NCBI RefSeq assembly: GCF_038039215.1
Contig: NZ_JBBPCL010000001.1
Span: 1,364,001-1,428,000 of the forward strand
Direction of reading: 5' to 3'
DNA from: Pseudonocardia sp. T1-2H
GTDB lineage: Bacteria; Actinomycetota; Actinomycetes; Mycobacteriales; Pseudonocardiaceae
Length of the DNA: 64,000 nt
In this document: positions 56,053-64,000 of the stretch, piece by piece
Layout: every line of letters starts with the position of its first letter
Numbering within the stretch: position 1 is the stretch's first letter
Position numbers and translations under genes: made by a program
Notes under the pieces: generated by a model
What the model was told of the DNA's origin: nothing
Databases searched by the model: none
The model's input: only the letters and a program-made list of their open reading frames with translations

Positions 56053-56856
56053 ATGATCACTCCGCCGCTGCTCACGGCGCGGGAGAAGCTGCTGCTGACC
56101 CTGCGCCGCCGACGCCGGGGCTCCGGTTTCTGGTACGGCCTGGCCATCGAGGTGATCTGGCCCTTCGTGATGGCGTTCACGCGCATCTCCTGGTCCGGCG
56201 GCGAGCGGATCCCGCGCACCGGGGGCGTCCTGCTCGCCGCGAACCACGTCTCGATGGCGGACCCGATCTACGACGTCGCGTTCACGATCGTGAACGGCCG
56301 AATGCCGCGGTTCCTCGCGAAGTCCGAGCTGTGGGGGGTCCCCGTGGTCAAGTGGGTGCTCGGCCGGGGCGGGCACATCCCCGTCTACCGGGAGTCCGCG
56401 CGGGCGGGGGACGCCTACCGGGAGGCCGTCAAGGCCCTCGAGCGCGGTGAGGTCGTCGTGTTCTATCCCGAGGCCACCTACACCGCGGACCCCGACGGCT
56501 GGCCGATGAAGGCGAAGAACGGCATCGGCCGGATCGCGATGATGACCGGGGTGCCCGTCATCCCGATCGCGAACTGGGGGACCCAGGACCTGCTGCCGCC
56601 GGACGACAAGCCGCGGCCGTGGCCGCGCAAGCGCGTCACCGTCCTCGCCGGACCGCCGGTCGACCTCTCGGCCTACATCGGCAAGCCCCGCACCCGCACG
56701 AACCTCGACGGCGCCACCGGCGCGATCATGTCCGCGGTGACGAAGCTGGTCGGGGAGGTGCGGGGGGAGACCCCGCCGTCGATCCCGTTCGACCCGGACG
56801 CGCGCCGGGAGCCCTCGGGGCCGCCGAGTGCGCTGGGGGAGCGGCCGGCCAGCTGA
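56053..56856 (+). CDS. PlsC-like 1-acyl-glycerol-3-phosphate acyltransferase
   Basis: 267 residues. Acyltransferase motif I NHVSMAD (HxxxxD, about 63-69 after LLAANH), motif II PRFLAKSELWGVPVVKW, motif III VVFYPEATYTADPDG and motif IV VPVIPIANWG. One N-terminal membrane segment (WYGLAIEVIWPFVMAF). ATG 56053 with GGAGAC upstream; GTG 55975 is a less likely longer start. It transfers acyl groups to lysophospholipid and sits between the lipid operon and the desaturase. Confidence 0.9.
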   Translation: MITPPLLTAREKLLLTLRRRRRGSGFWYGLAIEVIWPFVMAFTRISWSGGERIPRTGGVLLAANHVSMADPIYDVAFTIVNGRMPRFLAKSELWGVPVVKWVLGRGGHIPVYRESARAGDAYREAVKALERGEVVVFYPEATYTADPDGWPMKAKNGIGRIAMMTGVPVIPIANWGTQDLLPPDDKPRPWPRKRVTVLAGPPVDLSAYIGKPRTRTNLDGATGAIMSAVTKLVGEVRGETPPSIPFDPDARREPSGPPSALGERPAS

Positions 56857-56918
56857 TCACGGGCTGCGCGGTACCTCGCGGCCACCCGCGGCCGTCAGGT
56901 ACCGCGAACCGTGATCAG
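56853..56918. terminator. Shared bidirectional terminator with both stop codons
   Basis: Arms CTGATCACGG (56853-56862) and CCGTGATCAG (56909-56918), then CGCGGTACCT with AGGTACCGCG, then CGCGG/CCGCG in the centre. The plsC stop (56854-56856) is in the left arm and the desaturase stop (56915-56917) in the right arm. Confidence 0.85.
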
Positions 56919-57859
56919 GCGGCCTTGCTCAGCTTCTCCAGCCGACGCGACGTGGGCCAGCGGACCGACGTGGCCCAGCCCGCCTTCTCGAATCCCCTGA
57001 TCACCGCGGCGGAGAGGTCGATCTGGCCCTTCCTGACCCCGTGCCGGGCACAGGTGGGGTCCGCGTGATGCAGGTTGTGCCAGGACTCGCCGAAGGACAG
57101 GATCGCGAGCCACCAGACGTTGGCCGAGCGGTCCCGGGCGGCGAAGGGGCGCTCGCCCCACATGTGGCAGATCGAGTTGATGGACCACGTGACGTGGTGC
57201 AGGAGCGAGACGCGCACGAGGCCGGCCCAGAAGAACGCGGTCAGCGCACCCCACCAGGACCAGGTCACGAGGCCGCCGATCAGGGCGGGGGCGAGCAGCG
57301 TCAGGGCGCTCCACAGGCCGAAGAGGCGGCTGACGCGGTTGATGTCGCGGTCCGCGAGCAGGTCCGGGGCGAAGCGCTCGGCGTTGGTGAGGTCCCGGTC
57401 GAAGAGCCAGCCCATGTGCGAGTGCCAGAAGCCCCTCGCCAGCGCCCGCACGCCCGTGCCGAACAGCCACGGCGAGTGCGGGTCGCCCTCCTTGTCCGAG
57501 AACGCGTGGTGGCGGCGGTGATCCGCGACCCAGGTGATCACCGGGCCCTGCATGGCGAGCATCCCGGCGATGGCCAGCGCGATCCGCAGCGGGCGGTTCG
57601 CCTTGAACGAGCCGTGCGTGAAGTAGCGGTGGAAGCCGACGGTGATGCCGAGGCCGCTGACGACGTAGAAGACCGCGGCGATCACCACGTCGGCCCAGCC
57701 CAGGAGGCCGAAGACCGCGGCGAGGGGGACGGCGGCCAGCAGCGCGGCCAGCGGGGTGAACACGAAGACGTACACGCCGATCTGCTGCGCCAGCCCGCGG
57801 CTGCCGTCGAGGACCGGCCGCGCGCCGGCGGCCTCGGGAGTGTCAGCGGTCAGGGTCAT
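56915..57859 (-). CDS. Acyl-CoA/acyl-lipid delta-9 desaturase
   Basis: 314 residues, ATG 57859. Three histidine boxes of membrane di-iron desaturases: HRYFTHGSF (about 78-86), HRRHHAFSD (about 115-123) and HNLHHAD (about 264-270), plus the extra HVTWSINSICH. Four membrane segments. Introduces a double bond in fatty acids, giving the substrate that the nearby Cfa-like enzymes methylate. Not in the operon itself but in the same island, converging with plsC. Confidence 0.93.
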   Translation of the reverse strand: MTLTADTPEAAGARPVLDGSRGLAQQIGVYVFVFTPLAALLAAVPLAAVFGLLGWADVVIAAVFYVVSGLGITVGFHRYFTHGSFKANRPLRIALAIAGMLAMQGPVITWVADHRRHHAFSDKEGDPHSPWLFGTGVRALARGFWHSHMGWLFDRDLTNAERFAPDLLADRDINRVSRLFGLWSALTLLAPALIGGLVTWSWWGALTAFFWAGLVRVSLLHHVTWSINSICHMWGERPFAARDRSANVWWLAILSFGESWHNLHHADPTCARHGVRKGQIDLSAAVIRGFEKAGWATSVRWPTSRRLEKLSKAA

Positions 57860-57985
57860 CGGGCCTCGCACCTCACAGGTCACTCCAACGTCAGCGCTCG
57901 CGGAACGTGCCACCGCGATGTTCGATGCCCGAGCCTGCCCGGATCGGCGCCCTCAGGGTAAGGGCAACCTTCGTCACATGCCGGG

Positions 57986-59368
57986 CTAGACGTCGAGGCC
58001 GAGGAGCGCGTTCTCGACGACCTCGGGCAGCGCCGGGTGGATCCAGTACTGCCCGGTCGCCATCCGTCGCGCGGTCAGCCCGAACGACATCGCCTGGATC
58101 AACGGCTGGATCAGCGACGACGCCTGCGGGCCGAGCAGGTGCGCGCCCAGCAACCGGCCGGTCCCGCGCTCGGCGATGATCTTGCAGATGCCGGTGTGGT
58201 CCTCCATCGCCCAGCCGTAGGCGACGTCGCCGAATTTCTGGATCTTCACCGTGTAGTCGATCCCGGCGTCCCGGCACTGCTGCTCGGTCTTCCCCACGAC
58301 CGCGATCTGCGGATCCGTGAACACCGCCGAGGGGACGAACCGATGATCGATCTCGATCATGTCGTCGGGGTGGAGCAGGTTGTGCCCGACGACCTTCGCC
58401 TCACGGTTCGCGACGTGCTTGAGCTGCCAGGGCGAGCTGATGTCGCCGAGGGCGAACACGCCCTCGGCGCTGGTCCGCTGGAACCTGTCGACGTCGATGC
58501 GGCCGTCGGAGAGGGTTCCGATGCCCGCCGCGCCGAGGTTCATCAGGTCCCCGTTCGGGACGCGGCCCGTGGCGACGAGCAGGATGTCCGCCCGGAGGGT
58601 CGAGCCGTCGTCGAGGGCGATGGTGAGGTCGCCCGCAGTGCCGCTGAGACCGGTGACCTGGCAGTTGAGTCGGACGTCGATGCGGGAGCCGGCGACGGCG
58701 AGGCCGGTGTAGGTCTCCGAGATCGTCTCGTCGTGCGAGCGGAGCAGGGCGTGGCTCCGGTTGACCAGTGTGACCCGGCTGCCGAGCGCGGAGAACACGT
58801 GGGCGAACTCGGAGGCGATGTAGCCGCCGCCGAGGACCACCAGCCGCTCCGGGAGCTCCGGCAGCCGCATGATCGTGTCCGACGTTTCGAAGGGGACGCC
58901 CGAGTTCTCGACGACTGACGGCACCATCGGCCTCCCACCCGCCGCGACGACGACCTGGTCCGCCGTGATCATGTCGGTGCCCGAGCCGTCGGTGCGGGCC
59001 ACCTCCAACGTACGCGGAGCGGTGAACGACGCGTGCCCGAAGTAGACGGTGACGTTGGGGCTGCGCTCGACGCGGTACTGCCTGCCGCCCGCGGAGATCG
59101 GGTCGATCCGGCTGAAGACCCGGTCCCGGATGTCCGACCAGCGGATCTTGTCGATGGTCGCGTCCACACCGTACTTCGCGGCGCGCCGGACGACCTCGGC
59201 GACGTCCGCGGCGTAGACGTACATCTTCGTGGGGATGCAGCCAACGTTGAGGCAGGTGCCGCCGAACACCCCGTGCTCGACGAGCGCGACGTCGAGACCC
59301 GCGAACCGCTCGTCGAGGAAGGTGTTGCCCGAACCGGTGCCGATGACGACGAGATCGTGGTGGCGCAC
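57986..59368 (-). CDS. mtr: Mycothione reductase
   Basis: 460 residues. NAD(P)H-dependent flavoprotein that reduces mycothiol disulfide, the actinobacterial counterpart of glutathione reductase. FAD motif VVIGTGSGN (about 7-15), redox-active disulfide GGTCLNVGCIPTK (about 36-48), NADPH motif VVLGGGYIASEFAHVF (about 173-188), second FAD part VFALGDISSPW (about 304-314), and the catalytic C-terminal HPALPEVVE. The two-cysteine motif and the absence of E3-type features fit Mtr. It marks the organism as a mycothiol maker. Confidence 0.93.
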   Translation of the reverse strand: MRHHDLVVIGTGSGNTFLDERFAGLDVALVEHGVFGGTCLNVGCIPTKMYVYAADVAEVVRRAAKYGVDATIDKIRWSDIRDRVFSRIDPISAGGRQYRVERSPNVTVYFGHASFTAPRTLEVARTDGSGTDMITADQVVVAAGGRPMVPSVVENSGVPFETSDTIMRLPELPERLVVLGGGYIASEFAHVFSALGSRVTLVNRSHALLRSHDETISETYTGLAVAGSRIDVRLNCQVTGLSGTAGDLTIALDDGSTLRADILLVATGRVPNGDLMNLGAAGIGTLSDGRIDVDRFQRTSAEGVFALGDISSPWQLKHVANREAKVVGHNLLHPDDMIEIDHRFVPSAVFTDPQIAVVGKTEQQCRDAGIDYTVKIQKFGDVAYGWAMEDHTGICKIIAERGTGRLLGAHLLGPQASSLIQPLIQAMSFGLTARRMATGQYWIHPALPEVVENALLGLDV

Positions 59369-59456
59369 CCCGCCTAGGCTAGCCGCGAGCAGGCGGTGCG
59401 GCTCGTCCGGCGGCCGGGATCACGCGCGGTGGACGTGGTCTGGTAGTCACTGGGGC

Positions 59457-59921
59457 ATGAGCGGCGAGACGACTGCGGCGACGGTACGTCGCTCCTGGGC
59501 CCTGGACCTCGACGCGCGGACGCTCTACGAGCTGCTGCGCCTGCGGGTCGACGTGTTCGTGGTGGAACAGGCCTGCCCCTACGGCGAGCTCGACGGCCGG
59601 GACCTGGAGGACCGCGCCCGGCACTACTGGCTCGCCGGGCCGGGGGAGCCGGAGCCGATCCTCGGCTGCGTGCGGCTGCTGAAGGAGCCGGACGGCGACT
59701 ACCGGATCGGCCGGCTGTGCACCTCGCGGGACGTCCGCGGCCGCGGCCTGGGCCGGCAGCTGATGCAGGCTGCGCTGGCGGAGGTCGGGGACGGCGCGTG
59801 CATCCTCGACGCGCAGGAGCACCTGGCCGAGTTCTACCGGGAGTTCGGGTTCGAGCCGACGGGCCCGGCGTACGACTGGGACGGCGTCGCCCACCTGCCG
59901 ATGCGGCGCCCGTCCCGCTGA
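59457..59921 (+). CDS. ElaA-type GNAT acetyltransferase
   Basis: 154 residues, ATG 59457. Conserved LYELLRLRVDVFVVEQACPY (about 21-40), RIGRLCTSRDVRGRGLGRQL with the acetyl-CoA loop (about 83-102), and AQEHLAEFYREFGFEPTG. Matches the ElaA family; substrate unknown. Divergent from mtr, which may share its promoter region. Confidence 0.88.
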   Translation: MSGETTAATVRRSWALDLDARTLYELLRLRVDVFVVEQACPYGELDGRDLEDRARHYWLAGPGEPEPILGCVRLLKEPDGDYRIGRLCTSRDVRGRGLGRQLMQAALAEVGDGACILDAQEHLAEFYREFGFEPTGPAYDWDGVAHLPMRRPSR

Positions 59922-60019
59922 CGGGTGACGCGCCGCGCGGGGTGACGGGCGTCCTGGTGCGTCATACTCCGCCCGACGTTCGCGGCGCGGGGCCGCGCAC
60001 GGAGAGGGGCGGGGACGCG

Positions 60020-60445
60020 ATGAGTGACGACCGGGTCAGCACGAACGGCACGAGAGCGACGCCGTCCCCCGGACCGACCGTCGACGAGCCCGTGCCCGGC
60101 GCCGACCTGTCCGGCGGCTCGACCGTCGCGACCCCGGACGGGACGACGACCGGCCCCACGCCCACCCCCGCCCCGCCGGCGCGCCCGGTCGGCCGGACGC
60201 GGACCAGCGGGCTGTGGGTCGGGCTGATCCTCTCGACCCTGGTCCTGATCTTCCTGCTGATCTTCATCCTGCAGAACCTGAACCCGGTGGAGATCCACTT
60301 CCTGGGCGTGGTCGGGACCCTGCCGACGGGCGTCGCGATGCTGTTCGCGGCCGTCGCGGGGGTCCTGCTGGTCGCGATCCCGGGCAGCGCGCGGATCCTG
60401 CAGCTGCGCCGGGCCGCGAAGAAGGGCGCCCGCCGGGCCCGGTAG
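60020..60445 (+). CDS. LapA-like (DUF1049) membrane protein
   Basis: 141 residues, ATG 60020 with GGAGAGGGG upstream. N-terminal 65 residues are disordered, Thr/Pro-rich; then two membrane segments (LWVGLILSTLVLIFLLIFIL, GVAMLFAAVAGVLLVAIPG) with QNLNPVEIHFLG between, the DUF1049/LapA signature, and a basic C-terminus. Short family of lipopolysaccharide-assembly-A-like proteins; the role in Gram-positives is unclear. Confidence 0.85.
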   Translation: MSDDRVSTNGTRATPSPGPTVDEPVPGADLSGGSTVATPDGTTTGPTPTPAPPARPVGRTRTSGLWVGLILSTLVLIFLLIFILQNLNPVEIHFLGVVGTLPTGVAMLFAAVAGVLLVAIPGSARILQLRRAAKKGARRAR

Positions 60446-60476
60446 GCCGGCGGACGCCCTCGCGTCGTTTCTTCGG

Positions 60477-61982
60477 TCAGGCGGCGCGTCGGCGGCCGCC
60501 GCGGCCGCCGGCGGGCCCGCGGCCCTGGCTGCTGCTGTAGCCGCCCTGGCCCTGGCCCTGGCCGCCGCCGGAGCTGCGGCCGCGGCCGCCACTGCGGCGT
60601 CCGCCGCCGGCCCGCGGCTGCTGCGCCGGCTTGGGGGCCTCGGGCACCGGGATCCCGCTCGGGGTCCGGGCGCCGAACACGTCGGTGAGGACCGGGGAGC
60701 CGACCACTCCGTCGTTGATCGTGGGGCGGACACCGGCCTGGCGCATCATCGTGTCCACCTCGCGGCGCTCCGGCGGGGTCACCATCGTGACGACGATGCC
60801 GTCCTCGCCGCCGCGGGCCGTGCGGCCCGCGCGGTGCAGGTAGTCCTTCGGGTCCGCCGGCGGGTCCACGTGGACCACGAGGCCGACGTCGTCGACGTGG
60901 ATGCCGCGCGCGGCGACGTCCGTCGCGACCAGGACCGGCACGCTGCCGTCCTTGAACGCGTCGATCGCGCGGTTGCGGGCGTTCTGCGCCTTGCCGCCGT
61001 GCAGCGCGCTGGCCGAGATGCCGTCGCGGCGCATCTGGCGGACCAGGCGGTCCGCGCCGTGCTTGGTACGCACGAACATGATCGTGCGGCCCTCGCGGGC
61101 GGCGAGCTGGTGGACGACCGGGTTCTTGGAGTCCCGGTCCACGAGGAGCACGTGGTGGTCCATGGTCTCGACCGGTGCCGCGGCGGAGGCGACGGCGCGG
61201 GTCAGCGGGTCGTGCAGGTAGCGCTCGACCAGCGTGGCGACCTCGTTGTCCAGCGTCGCGGAGAACAGCAGCCGCTGCCCGTCGCTCGGGGTCTGGTCCA
61301 GGATGCGCCGGACCTGGGGCAGGAAGCCCATGTCCGACATCCGGTCCGCCTCGTCGATCGCGGTGACCTCGACGGCGGACAGGTCCGCGGTGCCCTGGCC
61401 GATGTGGTCGGTGAGCCGGCCCGGCGTGGCGACGAGCAGGTCGATGCCGCGGCGAAGCTCCGAGATCTGCCGGTTCATCGACATGCCGCCGACGACCGAC
61501 GCCACGGTCAGGTTCAGCGCCTTGGCGAACGGGTTGAGCGCGTCCATCACCTGCTGGGACAGCTCGCGGGTGGGGACGAGGACGAGGCCGCGCGGGCGGC
61601 GGGGCTCGGCGCGGCCGCCGGCGAGGCGGGCGAGCAGCGCGAGGCCGAACGCGAGGGTCTTGCCCGAGCCGGTCTGGCCGCGACCCAGCAGGTCACGCCC
61701 GCGAATGGTCTCGGGCAGGGTCGCGGACTGGATGGCGCGCGGCTCGGTGAAGCCCTCCGCGGCCAGCGCGCGGAGCATCGGCTCGGGCAGCCCGAGCTCG
61801 GCGAAGCTGGGCATGCCGGACTCGGGGACGGTCCAGAGGACCTCCACCGGCATGGAGTCGATCGCGGAGTTGCGGCGCGGGGCCGATCCGCGGGAGGAGC
61901 CGCCGCCGCTGCTGCGGGGACGGCCGTTGGGGCTGCCACCCCCACGACGGGGACGGCGGGCAGGACGGGACGGGACAGTCAA
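60477..61982 (-). CDS. DEAD-box RNA helicase
   Basis: 501 residues from TTG 61982, which has GGAGG at a good distance (GGAGGTCTCC). Order: basic low-complexity start, Q motif region FTEPRAIQ (about 82), Walker A GQTGSGKT (about 101), PTRELS, TPGRL, DEADRMSDMGF (about 217), SAT in LFSATLD, HGGKAQ, VATDVAARGI and HRAGRTAR. The tail is Gly/Arg/Ser/Gln-rich, a typical RNA-binding extension of cold-shock helicases such as RhlE/CsdA. Upstream 61983-62278 holds no clear gene and may be a long leader. Confidence 0.93.
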   Translation of the reverse strand: MTVPSRPARRPRRGGGSPNGRPRSSGGGSSRGSAPRRNSAIDSMPVEVLWTVPESGMPSFAELGLPEPMLRALAAEGFTEPRAIQSATLPETIRGRDLLGRGQTGSGKTLAFGLALLARLAGGRAEPRRPRGLVLVPTRELSQQVMDALNPFAKALNLTVASVVGGMSMNRQISELRRGIDLLVATPGRLTDHIGQGTADLSAVEVTAIDEADRMSDMGFLPQVRRILDQTPSDGQRLLFSATLDNEVATLVERYLHDPLTRAVASAAAPVETMDHHVLLVDRDSKNPVVHQLAAREGRTIMFVRTKHGADRLVRQMRRDGISASALHGGKAQNARNRAIDAFKDGSVPVLVATDVAARGIHVDDVGLVVHVDPPADPKDYLHRAGRTARGGEDGIVVTMVTPPERREVDTMMRQAGVRPTINDGVVGSPVLTDVFGARTPSGIPVPEAPKPAQQPRAGGGRRSGGRGRSSGGGQGQGQGGYSSSQGRGPAGGRGGRRRAA

Positions 61983-62278
61983 GGAGACCTCCGGGACGTG
62001 GCACGTCTGCCGGAGCGGCCGCGCGCCGTGCGGCGCGGGATGGTCTCGGGACGGGCCCGGGCGCTGGGTGCGCGCCCGTAACGGGTACTGCGGTCGGTGG
62101 GCTCGGCGGCAACGAAGGGCCGAGCGCTCGTGGATCACACTACCGGAGACGCCCCCCGCGCCGGAGAGTGACGCCCGGTCACCGGCCCGCAGGTAGGCCC
62201 CGGCGGACGGATCGACGCGCTGGGCCGCCTCGTGGACGCGCGGTGACACCGCGGGCCCGTCCGGCGCGTCCGTGCCGG

Positions 62279-62488
62279 TCAGAGGCCGATCCCGGCCTCT
62301 GGTCGGAGGTCGCCGAGGAGCGTCTCGACGGTTCCGGACCCGGGCAGACCACGTGCGGTGAACCACTCGGTGATCCGGCGCACGTCGCGCGCCAGGAACT
62401 CCGGGCCCTGCGGATCGCCGACGACGTCGACCACCTGCGGCAGGTCGATCAGGACCAGGCGTCGAGGTTGCCCGCTCCGGCACGGCAC
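62279..62488 (-). pseudogene. C-terminal remnant of a RIO-type serine kinase
   Basis: Encodes RRLVLIDLPQVVDVVGDPQG, then PEFLARDVRRITEWFTARGL to the stop. LVLIDLPQVVD is the metal-binding (DFG-equivalent) segment of RIO1-family kinases, whose bacterial members have about 250-290 residues. The ATP-binding N-terminal two thirds, including the STGKE-type loop and the catalytic Asp-Asn, are absent: yaaA ends 36 bases upstream of it on the same strand. So this is a gene fragment left by deletion, not a functional kinase. Confidence 0.7.
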
Positions 62489-62498
62489 AGCCCATCCC

Positions 62499-62517
62499 GC
62501 ACGGCCCGGGGCCGTGC
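62499..62517 (-). terminator. Hairpin after yaaA
   Basis: GCACGGCC (62499-62506) pairs with GGCCGTGC (62510-62517), three-base loop, eight bases past the yaaA stop. Confidence 0.6.
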
Positions 62518-62524
62518 CACGGAA

Positions 62525-63274
62525 TCACGCGGGGATGACGAGATCCAGGTGGGTCTCGCCGGTGCGCTCGACCGTGTGCCCTGCCCGTCGCGCGAGGCGC
62601 GCCACCGCGGACGCGTCCGCCGGCTCGGCGCGGGTGGAGGCGAGAAGCCGGGCCAGGGCGCCCTTGTGGGACTTGTTGTGGTGGCTGACGACGCTGCGCG
62701 AACCGTCCGGGCGTTCCGCCAGGACGTTCACCGTGACGGCCCCGGGGACGCGGGCGAGCGCCGCGTACGAGCCGGACCGCAGGTCGACGACGAGCTGCTC
62801 GGCCGCGACCGCGGCGAGCACCGGTTCGAGCACGGGCTTCCAGCGCGCGGCCAGCGTCGAGCTCGCGGGCAGTGCGGAGCCCGCCGACAGCCGGTAGGCG
62901 GGTACCGGGTCGTCCGCCCGCAGCAGGCCGAACAGCGCGGAGCCGACGGCGAGCCGCTCCCGCGCCCGGCCCGCGGCCGCGCCCCGTAGCGACGTGACGT
63001 CCAGGGCGTCGTAGAGCACGCCGGTGTAGCGGGTGATCGCCGGCATGGTCGGCGACGTCCACAGCTCGGCGTTGCGGGCGATCTCGTCGTCCTGCCGGCC
63101 GGAGAGGCCGAGCGCGGCGCGGCTGGCCTCCACGTCCGCGGCGAGGGCCACCACCTCGTCGAGCAGCTCCTTGCGCACCGCGTCCAGCTCGGGATGCGAC
63201 AGCGCCGCGAGGTCGAGCGGCGGACCGTCGCCATCGGTCCGCTTGGTCTCCGAGGGCGGAAGCAGAACGAGCAC
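62525..63274 (-). CDS. yaaA: YaaA/DUF328 peroxide-stress protein
   Basis: 249 residues, ATG 63274. Starts MLVLLPPSETKR, the family signature, followed by TRYTGVLYDALDV and YRLSAGSALP; SHHNKSHKGALAR near 208-220 carries the conserved basic/His cluster. YaaA lowers intracellular free iron under peroxide stress in E. coli; here the role is assumed from family. Ends with a small hairpin and the RIO fragment. Confidence 0.9.
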   Translation of the reverse strand: MLVLLPPSETKRTDGDGPPLDLAALSHPELDAVRKELLDEVVALAADVEASRAALGLSGRQDDEIARNAELWTSPTMPAITRYTGVLYDALDVTSLRGAAAGRARERLAVGSALFGLLRADDPVPAYRLSAGSALPASSTLAARWKPVLEPVLAAVAAEQLVVDLRSGSYAALARVPGAVTVNVLAERPDGSRSVVSHHNKSHKGALARLLASTRAEPADASAVARLARRAGHTVERTGETHLDLVIPA

Positions 63275-63329
63275 CCGGCCACGCTAGCCAGGCCCGGCGG
63301 CGGGGCCGCCGCCCGGTCAGGGGGCACTG

Positions 63330-63359
63330 TTGTGCCACGTGTGACGGCACCGTTACGGT
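63330..63359 (+). promoter_or_regulatory. Possible metY promoter
   Basis: TTGTGC (63330-63335), 18-base spacer, TACGGT (63354-63359), about 175 bases before the metY ATG. The leader contains CTCGTGAC/GTCACGAG (about 63373-63417) and ends with a GGAGAG ribosome-binding site. The SAM-riboswitch core sequences I would look for are not seen. Confidence 0.35.
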
Positions 63360-63381
63360 CGCAGCGTGATCCGTCTCGTGA

Positions 63382-64000
<619 letters not shown>

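Overview
The window is very GC-rich, with NNG/NNC codon usage, frequent GTG/TTG starts and stop/start overlaps (GTGA, ATGA). Mycothione reductase, WhiG, a LapA-like DUF1049 protein, DUF2469, DUF2631, DUF3054 and the actinobacterial order lepB-rnhB-DUF2469-yraN-comM-dprA-xerC-whiG-(M23)-rpsB-tsf-pyrH-frr-cdsA-rlmN-dxr-rip-ispG-map indicate an actinomycete chromosome, most likely Pseudonocardiaceae (Pseudonocardia-like). The genus is my inference from gene order and protein style; no database was searched.

Layout. 3-4144: signal peptidase I (5' end outside the window), RNase HII, DUF2469, YraN and a comM/yifB gene that stops early. 4130-16911: a ~12.8 kb integrated element that splits comM. It carries a large serine integrase at the left end, a small resolvase with a repeat-rich putative res region, a ribbon-helix-helix protein beside four tandem 10-bp repeats, and a leftward operon ending at the right end with an FtsK/Tra DNA translocase and a HUH-type Rep. 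That set (Int + Rep + FtsK-like Tra) defines an actinomycete integrative and conjugative element (AICE). The last 27 codons of comM remain at 16913-16996, still overlapping dprA.

16993-28160: dprA, xerC, whiG, an M23 peptidase facing them, then the translation/lipid block rpsB, tsf, pyrH, frr, cdsA, a frameshifted methyltransferase, two small membrane proteins and rlmN. 28241-33905: a polyol/sugar ABC transporter operon (leftward) with a divergent LacI regulator and a palindromic operator between them. 33958-37118: a DNA-repair group (ATP-dependent ligase, MUG glycosylase, LigD-type polymerase) with a broken small gene. 37147-42812: DUF2631, dxr, rip, HAD hydrolase, ispG, GNAT (dxr and ispG are two steps of the MEP isoprenoid pathway). 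42879-46737: a dTDP-sugar epimerase with a SAF-domain oxidoreductase (leftward) and a frameshifted class B penicillin-binding lipoprotein. 46859-49426: DUF3054, map, a flavin-fold protein and a peroxiredoxin.

49495-57859 is a lipid-modification island: a six-gene leftward operon (alpha/beta hydrolase, FAD amine-oxidase-like protein, DUF1365, two cyclopropane-synthase-like methyltransferases, DUF1295 membrane reductase), followed by a PlsC-type acyltransferase and a fatty-acid desaturase converging on one shared hairpin. 57986-64000: mycothione reductase, GNAT, LapA-like membrane protein, DEAD-box helicase, a RIO-kinase remnant, YaaA and the start of metY.

Three otherwise conserved genes (methyltransferase, MarR-like protein, PBP) are each broken by the apparent loss of one base in a G or C run. 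This looks more like sequence error than biology and should be checked before the genes are called dead. Many intergenic gaps hold long perfect hairpins of unrelated sequence, probably terminators. No rRNA, tRNA or CRISPR array was seen.
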